DNA from: an uncultured Lachnospiraceae bacterium
GTDB taxonomy: Bacteria; Bacillota; Clostridia; Lachnospirales; Lachnospiraceae
Reading direction: 5' to 3'
DNA: 56,575 nt
Assembly: GCA_948470905.1 (NCBI GenBank)
Contig: CAOKQK010000012.1
Location: 1-56,575, forward strand
In this document: one piece after another, positions 8,499 to 17,454 of the stretch
Position numbering within the stretch: the stretch's first letter is position 1
Layout of the letters: each line of letters opens with the position of its first letter
Notes under the pieces: model-generated
Told to the model about the DNA's origin: nothing
The model's database searches: none
What the model saw: the letters and a program-made list of their open reading frames with translations, nothing else
Position numbers and translations under genes: made by a program

Positions 8499-9428
8499 TT
8501 ACATTTCATTCTGCATTCTGAAATAATCATTGAAATCGTTCAGATCACGATTTGTTAAGATAAAAAACTTTTCATGTTCATTCCAAAGTTTCTCCCTGTT
8601 ATGGATAATATCATCAGGCTGCTGAAGCAAAAGAGCCAGTTCATCCAGCTCCTCTAACTCCTCCTGACTCAACAGATCAAACCTGTTGTGAAGATACGCC
8701 GGTTGAAAGGAATAAAAAATTTCATTGTTCATCAAAGAGTGAAAATCCATAAACAAATATCCGCAGACTCCCTCTAAAATATCTTGTTTTACAGTGTATA
8801 AATCTATTTTTTTATGTAAGGTTTTATTTCTAAGACCAAGCCATACTTCTGAGGCTGTGAGAAATTTATGCCGGGGCAGATCAAACTGGCTATACCCGAA
8901 GCGTCTTTCATATTCATAATACCCGTCCGCATCTACAAGAATCCATCGGTTTTCCGCAAAACTCCAATATTCATTTACCCAATGCTCCGTGTAGCTTGTG
9001 CCATTGTTTCCAAAATCAAGGAAGCCTGCTCTGGAGCGGCAGGGGATCCCCTTAGCCTTCAGGATTGCGCTGAACAGTACAGAGGCGTGACGGCAAGACA
9101 CAGTAATCCTTTTTGTCACATCCTTTCCTGACACAAAGCCACTTTCATCCAACCGGAAAATCTCAGCAGTCATAGCTGCCGCAGTCACAAACAGTTCGTC
9201 TTCATCCCGGAAACGCTCCTTCGGGTAGGAAGCAAATTTCCCGAAATAGGCATCCTCCAAATAAGAAGAAGGCTGTGTGAAAAACAGGGTTGGATGGGTA
9301 ATCTGATCGCAGACCAGCCTTCCAATGGATGGAATACTCTCCGATAATGATGCAAAATATTCCTTATATGCACCTGCATATGTATAAACGCTGCTTTCCA
9401 GATAGGGTTGGTACATTTTTTTATTCAT
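8499..9428 (-). CDS. Transglutaminase-like domain protein
   Basis: A 309-residue protein with a transglutaminase/protease-like core between residues ~95 and 185: SCRHAS gives the cysteine, YTEHWVNEYW the histidine and ILVDADG the aspartate of the catalytic triad. Bacterial relatives are mostly cysteine proteases or amidases rather than cross-linking enzymes. There is no signal peptide or membrane helix, so it is probably cytoplasmic. The C-terminal ~120 residues are not recognised. The ATG at 9428 is preferred because TGGAGG lies 8 bases upstream; the ATG at 9443 overlaps that site. It follows the AraC gene on the same strand with 46 bp between, so both may form one unit. Confidence 0.8.
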   Translation of the reverse strand: MNKKMYQPYLESSVYTYAGAYKEYFASLSESIPSIGRLVCDQITHPTLFFTQPSSYLEDAYFGKFASYPKERFRDEDELFVTAAAMTAEIFRLDESGFVSGKDVTKRITVSCRHASVLFSAILKAKGIPCRSRAGFLDFGNNGTSYTEHWVNEYWSFAENRWILVDADGYYEYERRFGYSQFDLPRHKFLTASEVWLGLRNKTLHKKIDLYTVKQDILEGVCGYLFMDFHSLMNNEIFYSFQPAYLHNRFDLLSQEELEELDELALLLQQPDDIIHNREKLWNEHEKFFILTNRDLNDFNDYFRMQNEM

Positions 9429-9474
9429 TTCATTGTCCTCCATTTTGAATTTATTTTAATAATGCATTTGTTGC

Positions 9475-10347
9475 TCACAGCTCCAGCACCGGCATCCAAA
9501 GCTCCCATGTATAGTCTTCTGAAGCAGTATCTCCTTCCGGAAAGACCTCAAGGTTTGGTACTTTTTCATCACGTTTGTATTGACTGGCAGGAAACCACTC
9601 GGTCATGATACGGGTATAGGCAGCGGGCACACACTCAATACCTGTAGATGAGGTGACAGAGAACACAGCCCATGTGGCCGCAGGAATTGTTTCAATCGTC
9701 ATTCCTTCCGGTTTTCTCCCTTTGAACTCTGCTCCAATAATTGATTTTGTTCTTCCATTTTCCGCTTCATACCAATATGCTCCCACCTGCCAGAAAGGGG
9801 CAGTATAATAATTATCCGCACCTCCGCCATTCCACAAAAGGAAATCATACTCATCCATAAACCTTCTCCATAGAGGAGTCAGATGCTCTCCGTTTTCACA
9901 TTCTTCATCGTACCCTGACAGACCGACAATCTGAAAAGATTCCCTCTTTTCAATCCTGAAGTTTATGACGTCTGCCCCCTTCATGGTAAGGGAAAAAGCC
10001 ATGGGCGGGTAATTCTTTAAGAATACCCCTGTTTTTCGGGCAGATAAAGGCGCAACTCCATGCAGCTCCTTAAAAGCTCTGGCAAAAGCAGTCTGGGATT
10101 CATATCCATATTTCAAGGCGATATCCACAATTTTTTCCTCCCCCGCCCGAATATCAAAAACAGCCTGGGACAGTCTCCTGCGGCGAATGTATTCCGAGAC
10201 GGGCATTCCTGTCAGAAAGGAGAAAACTCGTGAAAATTCATAGACAGAACAGCACGCTATACCTGCCAGTGACTCATGCCGTATCTGATTCGTCAGATTT
10301 TCTTCAATGTAACACATAACTTTATTCATACCATTCAGCCAGTCCAT
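9475..10347 (-). CDS. AraC-family regulator with GyrI-like effector domain
   Basis: A 290-residue regulator. Residues ~5-105 hold two helix-turn-helix units (HESLAGIACCSVYEFSRVF, then IVDIALKYGYESQTAFARAFKELHG), the AraC DNA-binding signature at the N-terminus. Residues ~130-290 match the GyrI-like/AraC_E_bind ligand fold, with the typical end EDYTWELWMPV. Proteins of this layout (Rob/SoxS-like DNA-binding plus GyrI) often answer small hydrophobic compounds and control efflux. GGAGGAG lies 7 bases before the ATG at 10347; the frame stays open to 10551 but without a ribosome site. The gene is divergent from the MerR/ABC operon, with ~390 bp between the starts. Confidence 0.85.
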   Translation of the reverse strand: MDWLNGMNKVMCYIEENLTNQIRHESLAGIACCSVYEFSRVFSFLTGMPVSEYIRRRRLSQAVFDIRAGEEKIVDIALKYGYESQTAFARAFKELHGVAPLSARKTGVFLKNYPPMAFSLTMKGADVINFRIEKRESFQIVGLSGYDEECENGEHLTPLWRRFMDEYDFLLWNGGGADNYYTAPFWQVGAYWYEAENGRTKSIIGAEFKGRKPEGMTIETIPAATWAVFSVTSSTGIECVPAAYTRIMTEWFPASQYKRDEKVPNLEVFPEGDTASEDYTWELWMPVLEL

Positions 10348-10681
10348 ACTTTCACTCCTCCGTAATAGGATCGTTTCCTGACAGTCTCGCTGCCACACAA
10401 CATCTGTTCCCTTTAGATATCTGATATCTTTGTTTATTATATCCCAGGGAAAAAAATATTTCTGTACATTTCCTGCTAATTTGAGAATAAATCCATGGCT
10501 CCGCTCCAACATTACCATGGAATCGCCGCTGCCCCTAAAAAGGCGTTTCAAAAGAGAAAAAATTAAAAATACCCTGCGTAATATATTGCTTATAACGCTG
10601 CGTGATGTAGTAAAATATAATTTGAGAAGCCCGGCTGGAGAATGGCACAGGAAAATTCCTTCCCGCCCAGGGGGGCTCCTC

Positions 10682-10729
10682 CGCGGAGAGGCGGAACAGG
10701 TTCCTGCAAGCGGGAACCGAAAAAGGAGG
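10682..10729 (+). repeat. Dispersed palindromic leader repeat, copy A (before the MerR gene)
   Basis: GCGGAGAGGCGGAACAG is followed by a near-palindrome GTTCCTGC-AA-GCGGGAAC, then CGAAAAAGGAGG, which is the Shine-Dalgarno of the MerR gene. It is one of six related copies in this window (see 30897, 35981, 43270, 45161, 47263), all oriented the same way to the downstream gene. Confidence 0.75.
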
Positions 10730-10737
10730 TGATAACC

Positions 10738-11481
10738 ATGTCAAAATATACAACAGGAGAGATTGCCCGGCTCTGCGGCGTATCTGTGCGGACGGTGCAG
10801 TATTACGATACCAGAGGCATTCTGATACCCAGCAATATGAGCGAAGGCGGCAGGCGGCTCTATTCAGAGGACGACTTAAGGCGGATGAAGGTCATCTGTT
10901 TCCTTCGGGAGGCGGGACTGTCCATCAACAGCATAGGCGAGCTTCTCTCCTCCGACGATCCCGGCAGTACCATTGCTGTCATGCTTGAACAGCAGGAAAA
11001 AATACTCAAGGAGGAAATTGCCGGACGGCAGGCTCAGCTTGACCTTCTGGAAGGGATCAGGCGGGGGCTGAGAGATACGGCACCATTTTCTGTGGAATCC
11101 ATCGGCGATATAGCCTATGCAATGGAAAACAGGAAAAAGATGAAGCAGCTGCATATTATCCTGTTGATCCTGGGGATTCCTATCAACATCCTGCAGTGGA
11201 GCGCGATCGTCCTTTGGATCGTCGGCGGGATATGGCAGCCCTTTGCCTGCTGTGTCCTGATTATTGTCCTTTATACTGTCTGGATAACAGACTTTTATTT
11301 TAAACGGATTGAATATATCTGTCCGCAGTGTCACGAGATATTTAAACCGACATTAAAAGAAATGTTCTGGGCTCCCCATACCCCCACACTCCGGAAGCTG
11401 ACCTGCACCTGCTGCGGATACAAGGGCTTCTGTGTGGAGACTTATAAAAAAGGAAATCATGACAAAAATAATAAAAAGTAA
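10738..11481 (+). CDS. MerR-family regulator with membrane segments and C-terminal zinc ribbon
   Basis: A 247-residue protein. Residues 1-70 are a MerR winged helix (YTTGEIARLCGVSVRTVQYYDTRG in two parts, then GGRRLYSEDDLRRM). Residues ~75-115 form the dimerising coiled coil. Two hydrophobic stretches at ~130-175 look like transmembrane helices. The C-terminus has CPQC and, about 30 residues on, CTCCGYKGFC, a probable zinc ribbon. It may be a membrane-associated one-component regulator of the ABC exporter encoded next to it. AAAGGAGGTGATAACC gives a near-perfect ribosome site for the ATG at 10738. Four genes (to 13383) are closely spaced and probably co-transcribed. Confidence 0.85.
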   Translation: MSKYTTGEIARLCGVSVRTVQYYDTRGILIPSNMSEGGRRLYSEDDLRRMKVICFLREAGLSINSIGELLSSDDPGSTIAVMLEQQEKILKEEIAGRQAQLDLLEGIRRGLRDTAPFSVESIGDIAYAMENRKKMKQLHIILLILGIPINILQWSAIVLWIVGGIWQPFACCVLIIVLYTVWITDFYFKRIEYICPQCHEIFKPTLKEMFWAPHTPTLRKLTCTCCGYKGFCVETYKKGNHDKNNKK

Positions 11482-11496
11482 AAGGAGTATTGTAAA

Positions 11497-11700
11497 ATGG
11501 ATAAACTCATGGACTTTCTGCCCTTTATAATCCCTCTGGCAATTGCGGAGTTTGCACTGCTGGGCTATACACTGTATCATATTCTGACCCACAAAAATTA
11601 TAAAAGGGGCAATCGCACACTGTGGCTGGTGGTGGCGCTTGTGGGGATGCAGTTCATAGGCCCCGTCCTGTATTTCCTGCTTGGAAAGGAGAGCGACTGA
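11497..11700 (+). CDS. Small two-helix membrane protein (PLDc_N-like)
   Basis: A 67-residue protein with two hydrophobic helices (about residues 6-28 and 43-61) joined by a basic turn (HKNYKRGNRT). The pattern, ending GPVLYFLLGKE, matches the PLDc_N domain found alone in small membrane proteins beside ABC exporters of the bacitracin/lantibiotic immunity kind. Its role is unknown; it may assist the exporter. AAAAGGAG precedes the ATG. It lies 15 bp after the MerR gene and 1 bp before the ATPase start. Confidence 0.8.
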   Translation: MDKLMDFLPFIIPLAIAEFALLGYTLYHILTHKNYKRGNRTLWLVVALVGMQFIGPVLYFLLGKESD

Positions 11701-11701
11701 C

Positions 11702-12598
11702 ATGGATGTGCTGACGATCCGACAACTGAGCAAACGCTTCGGCAATAAGGAGGTGCTCCGCGGCCTGGACCTGACCGTTCCGGAACACAGCATCTACGGC
11801 TTTATCGGCAGAAACGGCGCGGGAAAAACCACAACAATGAAAGCCATACTGGGGCTTCTAAAGCCGGACAGCGGCGAAATCCTGTGCCTGGGGGAAAAGG
11901 TCTGTTACGGCCAGACCCATACCAACCGGCATATCGGCTATCTGCCCGACGTGCCGGAATATTACTCTTATATGACGCCCCTTGAATACCTGAAGTTCTG
12001 CGGAGAGGTCTGCGGAATGGGCAAGGCCGATATCCTGGCCAGAAGCAATGAACTGCTGGCGCTGGTAGGGCTTGGACAGGATAACCGCCGTATCAGGGGC
12101 TTTTCAAGGGGGATGAAACAGCGCCTGGGAATCGCGCAGGCGCTGCTTCTCCGCCCCCGGCTCCTCATCTGTGACGAGCCTACCTCTGCCCTGGATCCCG
12201 CAGGCAGAAAAGAGATCCTTGACATACTTCTCGCGGCAAAAGAACAGACTACGATCCTGTTCTCCACACATATACTGGCGGATGTGGAGCGTATCTGCAC
12301 AGAGGCCGCTTTTCTCAGCGGAGGCAGGATCGTCATGCAGGGAACCATTGCCGAGCTGAAAAGCAGGCGTGCATCCGACGGATATATCCTTGAAACCTTA
12401 CGGGAGCAGGACGCCAGGGCGCTTATGAATAAGTCCAGTACCCTCCGGCTTACAGAACAGAACACTTTGGTATTCCACGGAGGAGAAAATGAATATTTCT
12501 CCATCCTGCAATATATTGCTGAGAACAGGATCCCCATTCAGCGGATCGAAAGAATAGAACCAACCCTTGAATCGCTCTTTCTGGAGGTGACAAAATGA
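11702..12598 (+). CDS. ABC transporter ATP-binding protein (exporter type)
   Basis: A 298-residue nucleotide-binding subunit: Walker A GRNGAGKTT (residues ~37-45), signature FSRGMKQRLGIAQAL (~133-147), Walker B LLICDEPTSALDP (~153-165) and switch histidine in FSTHIL. A C-terminal ~80-residue extension is usual for ABC-2 exporters of the BcrA/CcmA group. It pairs with the permease encoded immediately downstream, whose ATG overlaps its stop by 4 bp, showing translational coupling. The substrate may be a peptide antibiotic or lipid; this is inferred from family only. Confidence 0.93.
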   Translation: MDVLTIRQLSKRFGNKEVLRGLDLTVPEHSIYGFIGRNGAGKTTTMKAILGLLKPDSGEILCLGEKVCYGQTHTNRHIGYLPDVPEYYSYMTPLEYLKFCGEVCGMGKADILARSNELLALVGLGQDNRRIRGFSRGMKQRLGIAQALLLRPRLLICDEPTSALDPAGRKEILDILLAAKEQTTILFSTHILADVERICTEAAFLSGGRIVMQGTIAELKSRRASDGYILETLREQDARALMNKSSTLRLTEQNTLVFHGGENEYFSILQYIAENRIPIQRIERIEPTLESLFLEVTK

Positions 12599-13383
12599 GA
12601 TCTTTCATTGCTTTTATGAAAAAAGAATGTCTTGAGTCTGTACGCACCGGCAGGCTCATAATCCTTATGCTCCTGTTTGTACTGTTTGGCATTATGAATC
12701 CCGCAATTGCAAAGCTGACCCCGTGGATCATGGAAATGTTTGCGGACACCATGGCAGAGAGCGGGCTTATCATAACAGATGTCCAGGTGGACGCCATGAC
12801 CTCATGGACACAGTTTTTCAAAAATATTCCCCTGGCGCTCATAGCTTTTGTCCTGATCTGCAGCGATACCTTCACCAGAGAATATAAGAGCGGTACTTTG
12901 CTCCTTGTGCTGACAAAGGGTCTGGCAAGATTTCAGGTCGTGCTTGGCAAAAGCGCGCTGCTATTCTCTCTCTGGACGTTGGGATACTGGCTCTGCTTCG
13001 CCATTACCTATGGCTACAACGCTTATTTCTGGGACAACAAAGCCACCGGTAATCTGTTCCCGGCGGCTTTGTCCTGGTGGCTGTTCGGAATGTGGGTCAT
13101 ATGCCTTGTGATCCTGTTTTCGGTCCTTCTGCGAAATAACACGGAAGTTATGCTGTGTACCGCCGCAGCGGTCCTGCTTGCATACCTTTTGAGCTTTCTT
13201 CCAAAGGTGAATGCATATACACCCGCGGCATTGATGGGTGCCGTATCTCTCTTAGGCAGCCCAGGCATGCAGGAGAACCTGAATACAGCCATCACCCTTC
13301 AGAAGCCTGTTATCATTACTGTGGCAACATGTGTGATATGCCTGGCCGCCAGCATTCCGGTCATGAATAAGAAACAGCTGTAG
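12595..13383 (+). CDS. ABC-2 type permease
   Basis: A 262-residue membrane protein with six hydrophobic segments. It has the ABC-2 permease layout: a first helix near residue 20-40, an amphipathic stretch, then DTFTREYKSGTLLLVLTKGLARFQVVLGK, the conserved loop contacting the ATPase (residues ~88-116, quoted in part). It forms the channel of the exporter with the upstream ATPase. The ATGA overlap fixes the start. Confidence 0.9.
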   Translation: MRSFIAFMKKECLESVRTGRLIILMLLFVLFGIMNPAIAKLTPWIMEMFADTMAESGLIITDVQVDAMTSWTQFFKNIPLALIAFVLICSDTFTREYKSGTLLLVLTKGLARFQVVLGKSALLFSLWTLGYWLCFAITYGYNAYFWDNKATGNLFPAALSWWLFGMWVICLVILFSVLLRNNTEVMLCTAAAVLLAYLLSFLPKVNAYTPAALMGAVSLLGSPGMQENLNTAITLQKPVIITVATCVICLAASIPVMNKKQL

Positions 13384-13405
13384 CTAAGCCTTAAGCCTGA
13401 TTTCT

Positions 13406-14890
13406 TCAAAACTGGATAGGCTTCACATCCGGCGTCAGCGGCTCCATTTTGTACTCCGGCAGGCTGTCAAGCAGGTCTTCCAGGCACTGTGTGGTATTGT
13501 ACACAATGTCGTGGCAGAGCATCACGACCTTCTTGCGCCCCCGGGTACTTTCCACCCCGTTCTTCACAAGCTGTTCCGGGTCGGAATGCGATACCGCATC
13601 CTCCAGGCTGGCATTCCAGTCGAAATAAATGTAGCCATTCTCCGTCATCCTGGCGATGATCTCCTCGTAGACATCCTTGTTATGATTGTTGATGCTGCCG
13701 CCGGGAAAACGGAATAACTGCACTTCCACCCCTGTAGTCTCCAGGATTATGTCATATGCCTTTTGAAAATCCTCCAAATACGCGTCAACGCTGGCATAGA
13801 TCTGCTTGTAATCATGGCGGTAGCAGTGGATGCCTACCGTGTGTCCCTCTTCCACAATCCTCTGTGCCATTTCAGGATGCTTTGCCACGTTTTCCCCCAC
13901 AAGGAAGAAGGTTGCCTTTATGTCATGAGCCTTCAAAATATCCAGCACTGCCGCCGTATTTTCTTCGGAGGGACCGTCATCGAAGGTCAGGTACATGGTC
14001 TTGGGATTAAAATAATAGTCGATGCCCTGGGCGATACCTGCCGCCACCTTTTCCTGATACTCCGGCGAGGCAAGCGCCATACACTCCTCCTCGTTGCTCA
14101 AAAAGCCAGTCTCGATCAGGCAGGCAGGTACGGCTGCCTCCCTGATCACATACAGCTCATCCGTATTCCGGAGCTCCCTGTCCCTTGCGCCTGTCTTTTC
14201 CACTGTACCTTTATGTATCAGCTGTGCCAGACGCCTGCTGCCCTGTATATCTCCATAATACCACGTCTCAATGCCTGACACGGAATCTACATCTTTGCTG
14301 TCATAAGCATTCTGATGGATGCTGACATAAATATCCGCTTTCGCCTCCTGAGCAAGCTGGACACGCTCCTCCAGAGACAGGTGCGTGTCATCATCCTCCC
14401 TGAGGAGCACCGCCTCCAGTCCCAGGGCCTGAACCTTTTCTTTTAAAAGCAGGGCAAGCTGCAGGTTGATGCTTTTTTCCAAAATATCGCCCCTCACACT
14501 GCCGCCGTCCCAGCCGCCGTGTCCCGGGTCGATTGCCACTCTGGGAGTGTGCTGCTCATCCGCCAGCACTACCACTTCCTCCTTGGGAACCTCCACAGGT
14601 CCCTGCACCTTTCTCTCCGAAAGCTTTCCCTTAAGTGTCTCCGATATTTCCTGTCTGTTGCCTGTTCCGTCTCCCATTAGGAAATATACCGCCCCAAAGC
14701 ATGCAAATATGAGGGTCATAATGGCAGCCGCTGCCACAATCATACCTTTATATCTTATCTTGCCTGTTCTTTCTTTTCCTGATTTGCTGTTCCTTTTCTC
14801 AAACCCGTGAACTGTCCGACTGTCATAAGGACTTATCCTGACCAGTTTGATCCCATCTGTTCCGTTTCTCGTCGCCTTCTGCCCGCGCAT
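13406..14890 (-). CDS. Bifunctional N-acetylmuramoyl-L-alanine amidase / polysaccharide deacetylase
   Basis: A 494-residue protein with one N-terminal membrane anchor (residues ~49-72) and two catalytic domains outside the cell. Residues ~115-295 are an Amidase_3 zinc amidase: IDPGHGGWDGGS (first His), the Glu in LEKSINLQL, SIHQNAY (second His) and LIETGFLSN (catalytic Glu). Residues ~298-480 are a NodB deacetylase: LTFDDGPSEEN, GIHCYRHDY, RFPGGS and the late histidine in LCHDI. Together they could cut peptidoglycan stem peptides and deacetylate glycan strands, a combination suited to cortex or wall remodelling. AGAGGG precedes the ATG. It is not tightly linked to neighbours. Confidence 0.9.
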   Translation of the reverse strand: MRGQKATRNGTDGIKLVRISPYDSRTVHGFEKRNSKSGKERTGKIRYKGMIVAAAAIMTLIFACFGAVYFLMGDGTGNRQEISETLKGKLSERKVQGPVEVPKEEVVVLADEQHTPRVAIDPGHGGWDGGSVRGDILEKSINLQLALLLKEKVQALGLEAVLLREDDDTHLSLEERVQLAQEAKADIYVSIHQNAYDSKDVDSVSGIETWYYGDIQGSRRLAQLIHKGTVEKTGARDRELRNTDELYVIREAAVPACLIETGFLSNEEECMALASPEYQEKVAAGIAQGIDYYFNPKTMYLTFDDGPSEENTAAVLDILKAHDIKATFFLVGENVAKHPEMAQRIVEEGHTVGIHCYRHDYKQIYASVDAYLEDFQKAYDIILETTGVEVQLFRFPGGSINNHNKDVYEEIIARMTENGYIYFDWNASLEDAVSHSDPEQLVKNGVESTRGRKKVVMLCHDIVYNTTQCLEDLLDSLPEYKMEPLTPDVKPIQF

Positions 14891-15067
14891 ATGTATCCCT
14901 CTTTCCTTCCCCTTCGCCGGTATGAGAATGTTTCACAAGCCGTGAAAATCCATCAGACGTACCTCAACCGCTTAAAAGACCCTCTCATGCCTTTCCTTCA
15001 TAACCGCTGATATACAGTATATGAGGTTGCACCATCAAACTTTCATATTTTTTGCATATAATTTGCA

Positions 15068-15895
15068 TCATTGAGAAATTTTCAGGAACAATTCGTTAAT
15101 CCCCTCATAAAATCCAACAGTGACAATGGTACTGTTCGCCTCCATGCCCGTGAAGCTGTACTTTTTGAAATAAGGGGTGGTCTCTGCCAGGGGATTGGTA
15201 TTCGTGTACTCCACAGGCTCCTCCAGACCCATATACCCCGCCCATGCCCGGATGATACCGTCCGCATCAATCTCTTTCCACGAGGTAAGCTCCGTCCTCA
15301 CATAAAACTCATATATTTTCCCCGTATCCGCGTCCACACAGGCATCCAGCAGGCGGTTCTTTTTGTTGGCATTCTGGGTGGCGGTGTTCAGGCTGATCTT
15401 CCACACCAGCACATTGTTCCGGGGCTCCGGCACGTCGATGGCGGAATACTGCACCGCGCTGTAGGAGGAGGCCGCCAGCTCACGCACCCCCTGGGGGAGG
15501 ACGCCCAATTCCTTCAATTCTTTGACCCCCTGGTTGCACAGGGCAACTCCCTGACTTGCCGAAACCGCCTGGCCGGATGCATCCTTGCGGTTCGTCACAA
15601 AGGCATAGGTGCCCATGAGTTCCTGATAATCCGTATTGGCGGAGCCTGGCCTGGTCATGGCATTCTGCTCACTCTCCGGCAGGGTCTGGCTGCTGAGGCA
15701 TTTTGACAATATATACAGCTTCTCATTGGCACTGAGAGAATAACGATAGCCCTCCAGACCTGTCTCCGCCTCCTGGGTATGTACCTGATTCAGAATATTG
15801 TTGTCCCGGTATCGTGCCAGCGCTTCCGGTCCCCACACCGCGAAGACCACGATCACCACCGCCAGAGGAATCAGCAGCAGACTAATTTTCTTCAT
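15068..15895 (-). CDS. Extracytoplasmic protein of unknown function after the histidine kinase
   Basis: A 275-residue protein with an N-terminal hydrophobic segment (residues 4-22) that is a signal anchor; the rest is predicted extracellular. I do not recognise a named domain. The segment DACVDADTGKIYEFYVRTEL with later WAGYMGLE recalls accessory proteins encoded after sensor kinases in Clostridia. It overlaps the kinase stop by 14 bp, so it is translationally linked to it and may modulate the sensor or the wall. Function unknown. Confidence 0.7.
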   Translation of the reverse strand: MKKISLLLIPLAVVIVVFAVWGPEALARYRDNNILNQVHTQEAETGLEGYRYSLSANEKLYILSKCLSSQTLPESEQNAMTRPGSANTDYQELMGTYAFVTNRKDASGQAVSASQGVALCNQGVKELKELGVLPQGVRELAASSYSAVQYSAIDVPEPRNNVLVWKISLNTATQNANKKNRLLDACVDADTGKIYEFYVRTELTSWKEIDADGIIRAWAGYMGLEEPVEYTNTNPLAETTPYFKKYSFTGMEANSTIVTVGFYEGINELFLKISQ

Positions 15896-17453
15896 TTTTC
15901 AGCGCCTCCTCCTTCTTCCCCGGCCGTTTGTCCTGTTCCGTCTTCTGGTCCTGGCTGCTTTTTTTATCCGAACTTCCTTTTTTATCCGGAGCGTCCCTTT
16001 TATCCAAATCCCCTTTTTTATCCGGAAGGAGCCTTTTATCTGTATCCTCCTGGACAGGATTGCCTGCCGGGATCACAAAATTGATTTTCGTTCCCTCCCC
16101 CACCCGGCTCTCAATCTCCAGTGTGCTGTTGTGAAGCCGCAGGATCTCCACGCAGAGTGCCAGCCCCAGCCCTGCACCGTTCTTGCTGCGGGAGCGGGAC
16201 TTGTCCACCATATAGAAAGCCTCCGTGACTTTCTTCAGTTCCCCCTCCGGAATACCCACACCGTAGTCCTTTACCTGGAAGCCGTAACCGTATTCCAGCT
16301 GCTTTCCTGATATCTCTACCACCGCTCCCTCACAGGAAGCCTTGCAGGCATTGTCCACAAGATTCAAGAGTACAGACTTTAAAAGGTTCACCTCCACATA
16401 TATGGTTCCCTGTTCAAAGCTTATCTCCAGCTGCTGTCCTACATTGTCCGCAAACATGTCCTTCAGGTACTGGAACAAAACCTGTACAGACACAGGCTGT
16501 CGCTCAATTTTTCCCCTTTTTGTGACAATGATGTCAAGTAATCGAAAAGACATGCTCTCCAGGCGTTTGCCCTCTGTATAGATATAATTGGAACAGAGAA
16601 AATGCTTTTCTTCGTCCAGCTTCCGGGAGCGCAGCAGGTCGGCATAGCCGATTATGGAAGTGAGAGGAGTTTTCAGCTCATGGGCAAAGGCGGCGATGAA
16701 ATCTTCTCTTGACTGCACTCCTTCCTGGAGCTCCTGGATAGTGTCTTCCAGCACATTTGCCATGCTGTTAAAATCCCTTGTCAGCTGTCCCAGCTCGTCA
16801 TTGCTCACAAGGGTGGCGCGGTAACTGTAATCACCCTCCGCTATCTTCCTGGTAGCCCGGGCCAGGATCCGAATGGGCTTTGTCAGCCATGTGCAGATCA
16901 GGAACATGATAACGGCACAGATAACCAGCATTGCAAGGGTCATCCTGCGGTAAACGGAGAATCCCGCCACACGTTCTTCAAAGACCTCTGTAATATCCTG
17001 CTGGACCTCCAGGTACAGGTTTCTGTCCAGGGCATTGACCATAATGCCCGTATGGATATAATAACGGTCCCCCCGCTGCACGATCTGCCAGCTCCTGGTC
17101 CCTTCCTGCACCTGCTGCACAAAAGCAGTATCCTCCAGAAAATTGCTGCTGGCATAAATCGGCTTCTTATTTTCGTTGGACAGCCTCAGAAACTGGCTTC
17201 CGCGGACGCTGTTCTCCAGGTTTGCCCCAATCTGCTGCACGGCGATATCCTGCAGCACATCGTACTTTGTGGGCACATTCAGAGCCGCAGTCTCAAAGGC
17301 AAACTGCAGGATATAGCTGTCGTCCAGAGTCTGAGCAACCTCCCGGCCCAACGATGCCTCAAAGACATGGTTGACAAAAAAATATCCGCTGAGACCAAAT
17401 GCCGCCGCTGTAATAATGATGGTCCACAACAGAATCTTGTACAAAAACTTCAT
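15882..17453 (-). CDS. Sensor histidine kinase (HAMP-HisKA-HATPase)
   Basis: A 523-residue membrane sensor kinase. Two helices (residues ~6-28 and ~178-200) enclose an extracellular sensor domain of about 150 residues. A HAMP domain (~195-250) follows. The phospho-acceptor His is in FAHELKTPLTSIIGY (~264), then the N box NLVDNACKA, G1 DYGVGIP and G2 GAGLGLALC. The last ~55 residues are a Lys/Asp-rich tail of DKK/DKR repeats that is not part of the kinase fold. Its partner regulator is encoded directly upstream with 1 bp between genes. The signal sensed is unknown. Confidence 0.93.
   Translation of the reverse strand: MKFLYKILLWTIIITAAAFGLSGYFFVNHVFEASLGREVAQTLDDSYILQFAFETAALNVPTKYDVLQDIAVQQIGANLENSVRGSQFLRLSNENKKPIYASSNFLEDTAFVQQVQEGTRSWQIVQRGDRYYIHTGIMVNALDRNLYLEVQQDITEVFEERVAGFSVYRRMTLAMLVICAVIMFLICTWLTKPIRILARATRKIAEGDYSYRATLVSNDELGQLTRDFNSMANVLEDTIQELQEGVQSREDFIAAFAHELKTPLTSIIGYADLLRSRKLDEEKHFLCSNYIYTEGKRLESMSFRLLDIIVTKRGKIERQPVSVQVLFQYLKDMFADNVGQQLEISFEQGTIYVEVNLLKSVLLNLVDNACKASCEGAVVEISGKQLEYGYGFQVKDYGVGIPEGELKKVTEAFYMVDKSRSRSKNGAGLGLALCVEILRLHNSTLEIESRVGEGTKINFVIPAGNPVQEDTDKRLLPDKKGDLDKRDAPDKKGSSDKKSSQDQKTEQDKRPGKKEEALKNEEN
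15885..16045 (-). repeat. Degenerate PDKK/DKR-coding repeat in the kinase tail
   Basis: On the plus strand, TTTTATCC recurs at intervals of about 15-30 bases, encoding repeated PDKK, LDKR and SDKK units at the end of the kinase. The tail is strongly charged and probably disordered. Confidence 0.65.
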
Positions 17454-17454
17454 A

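Noticed and set aside
10682-10729. MerR operator
   Set aside because: The palindrome lies at the ribosome site, not between -35 and -10, and recurs before unrelated genes.
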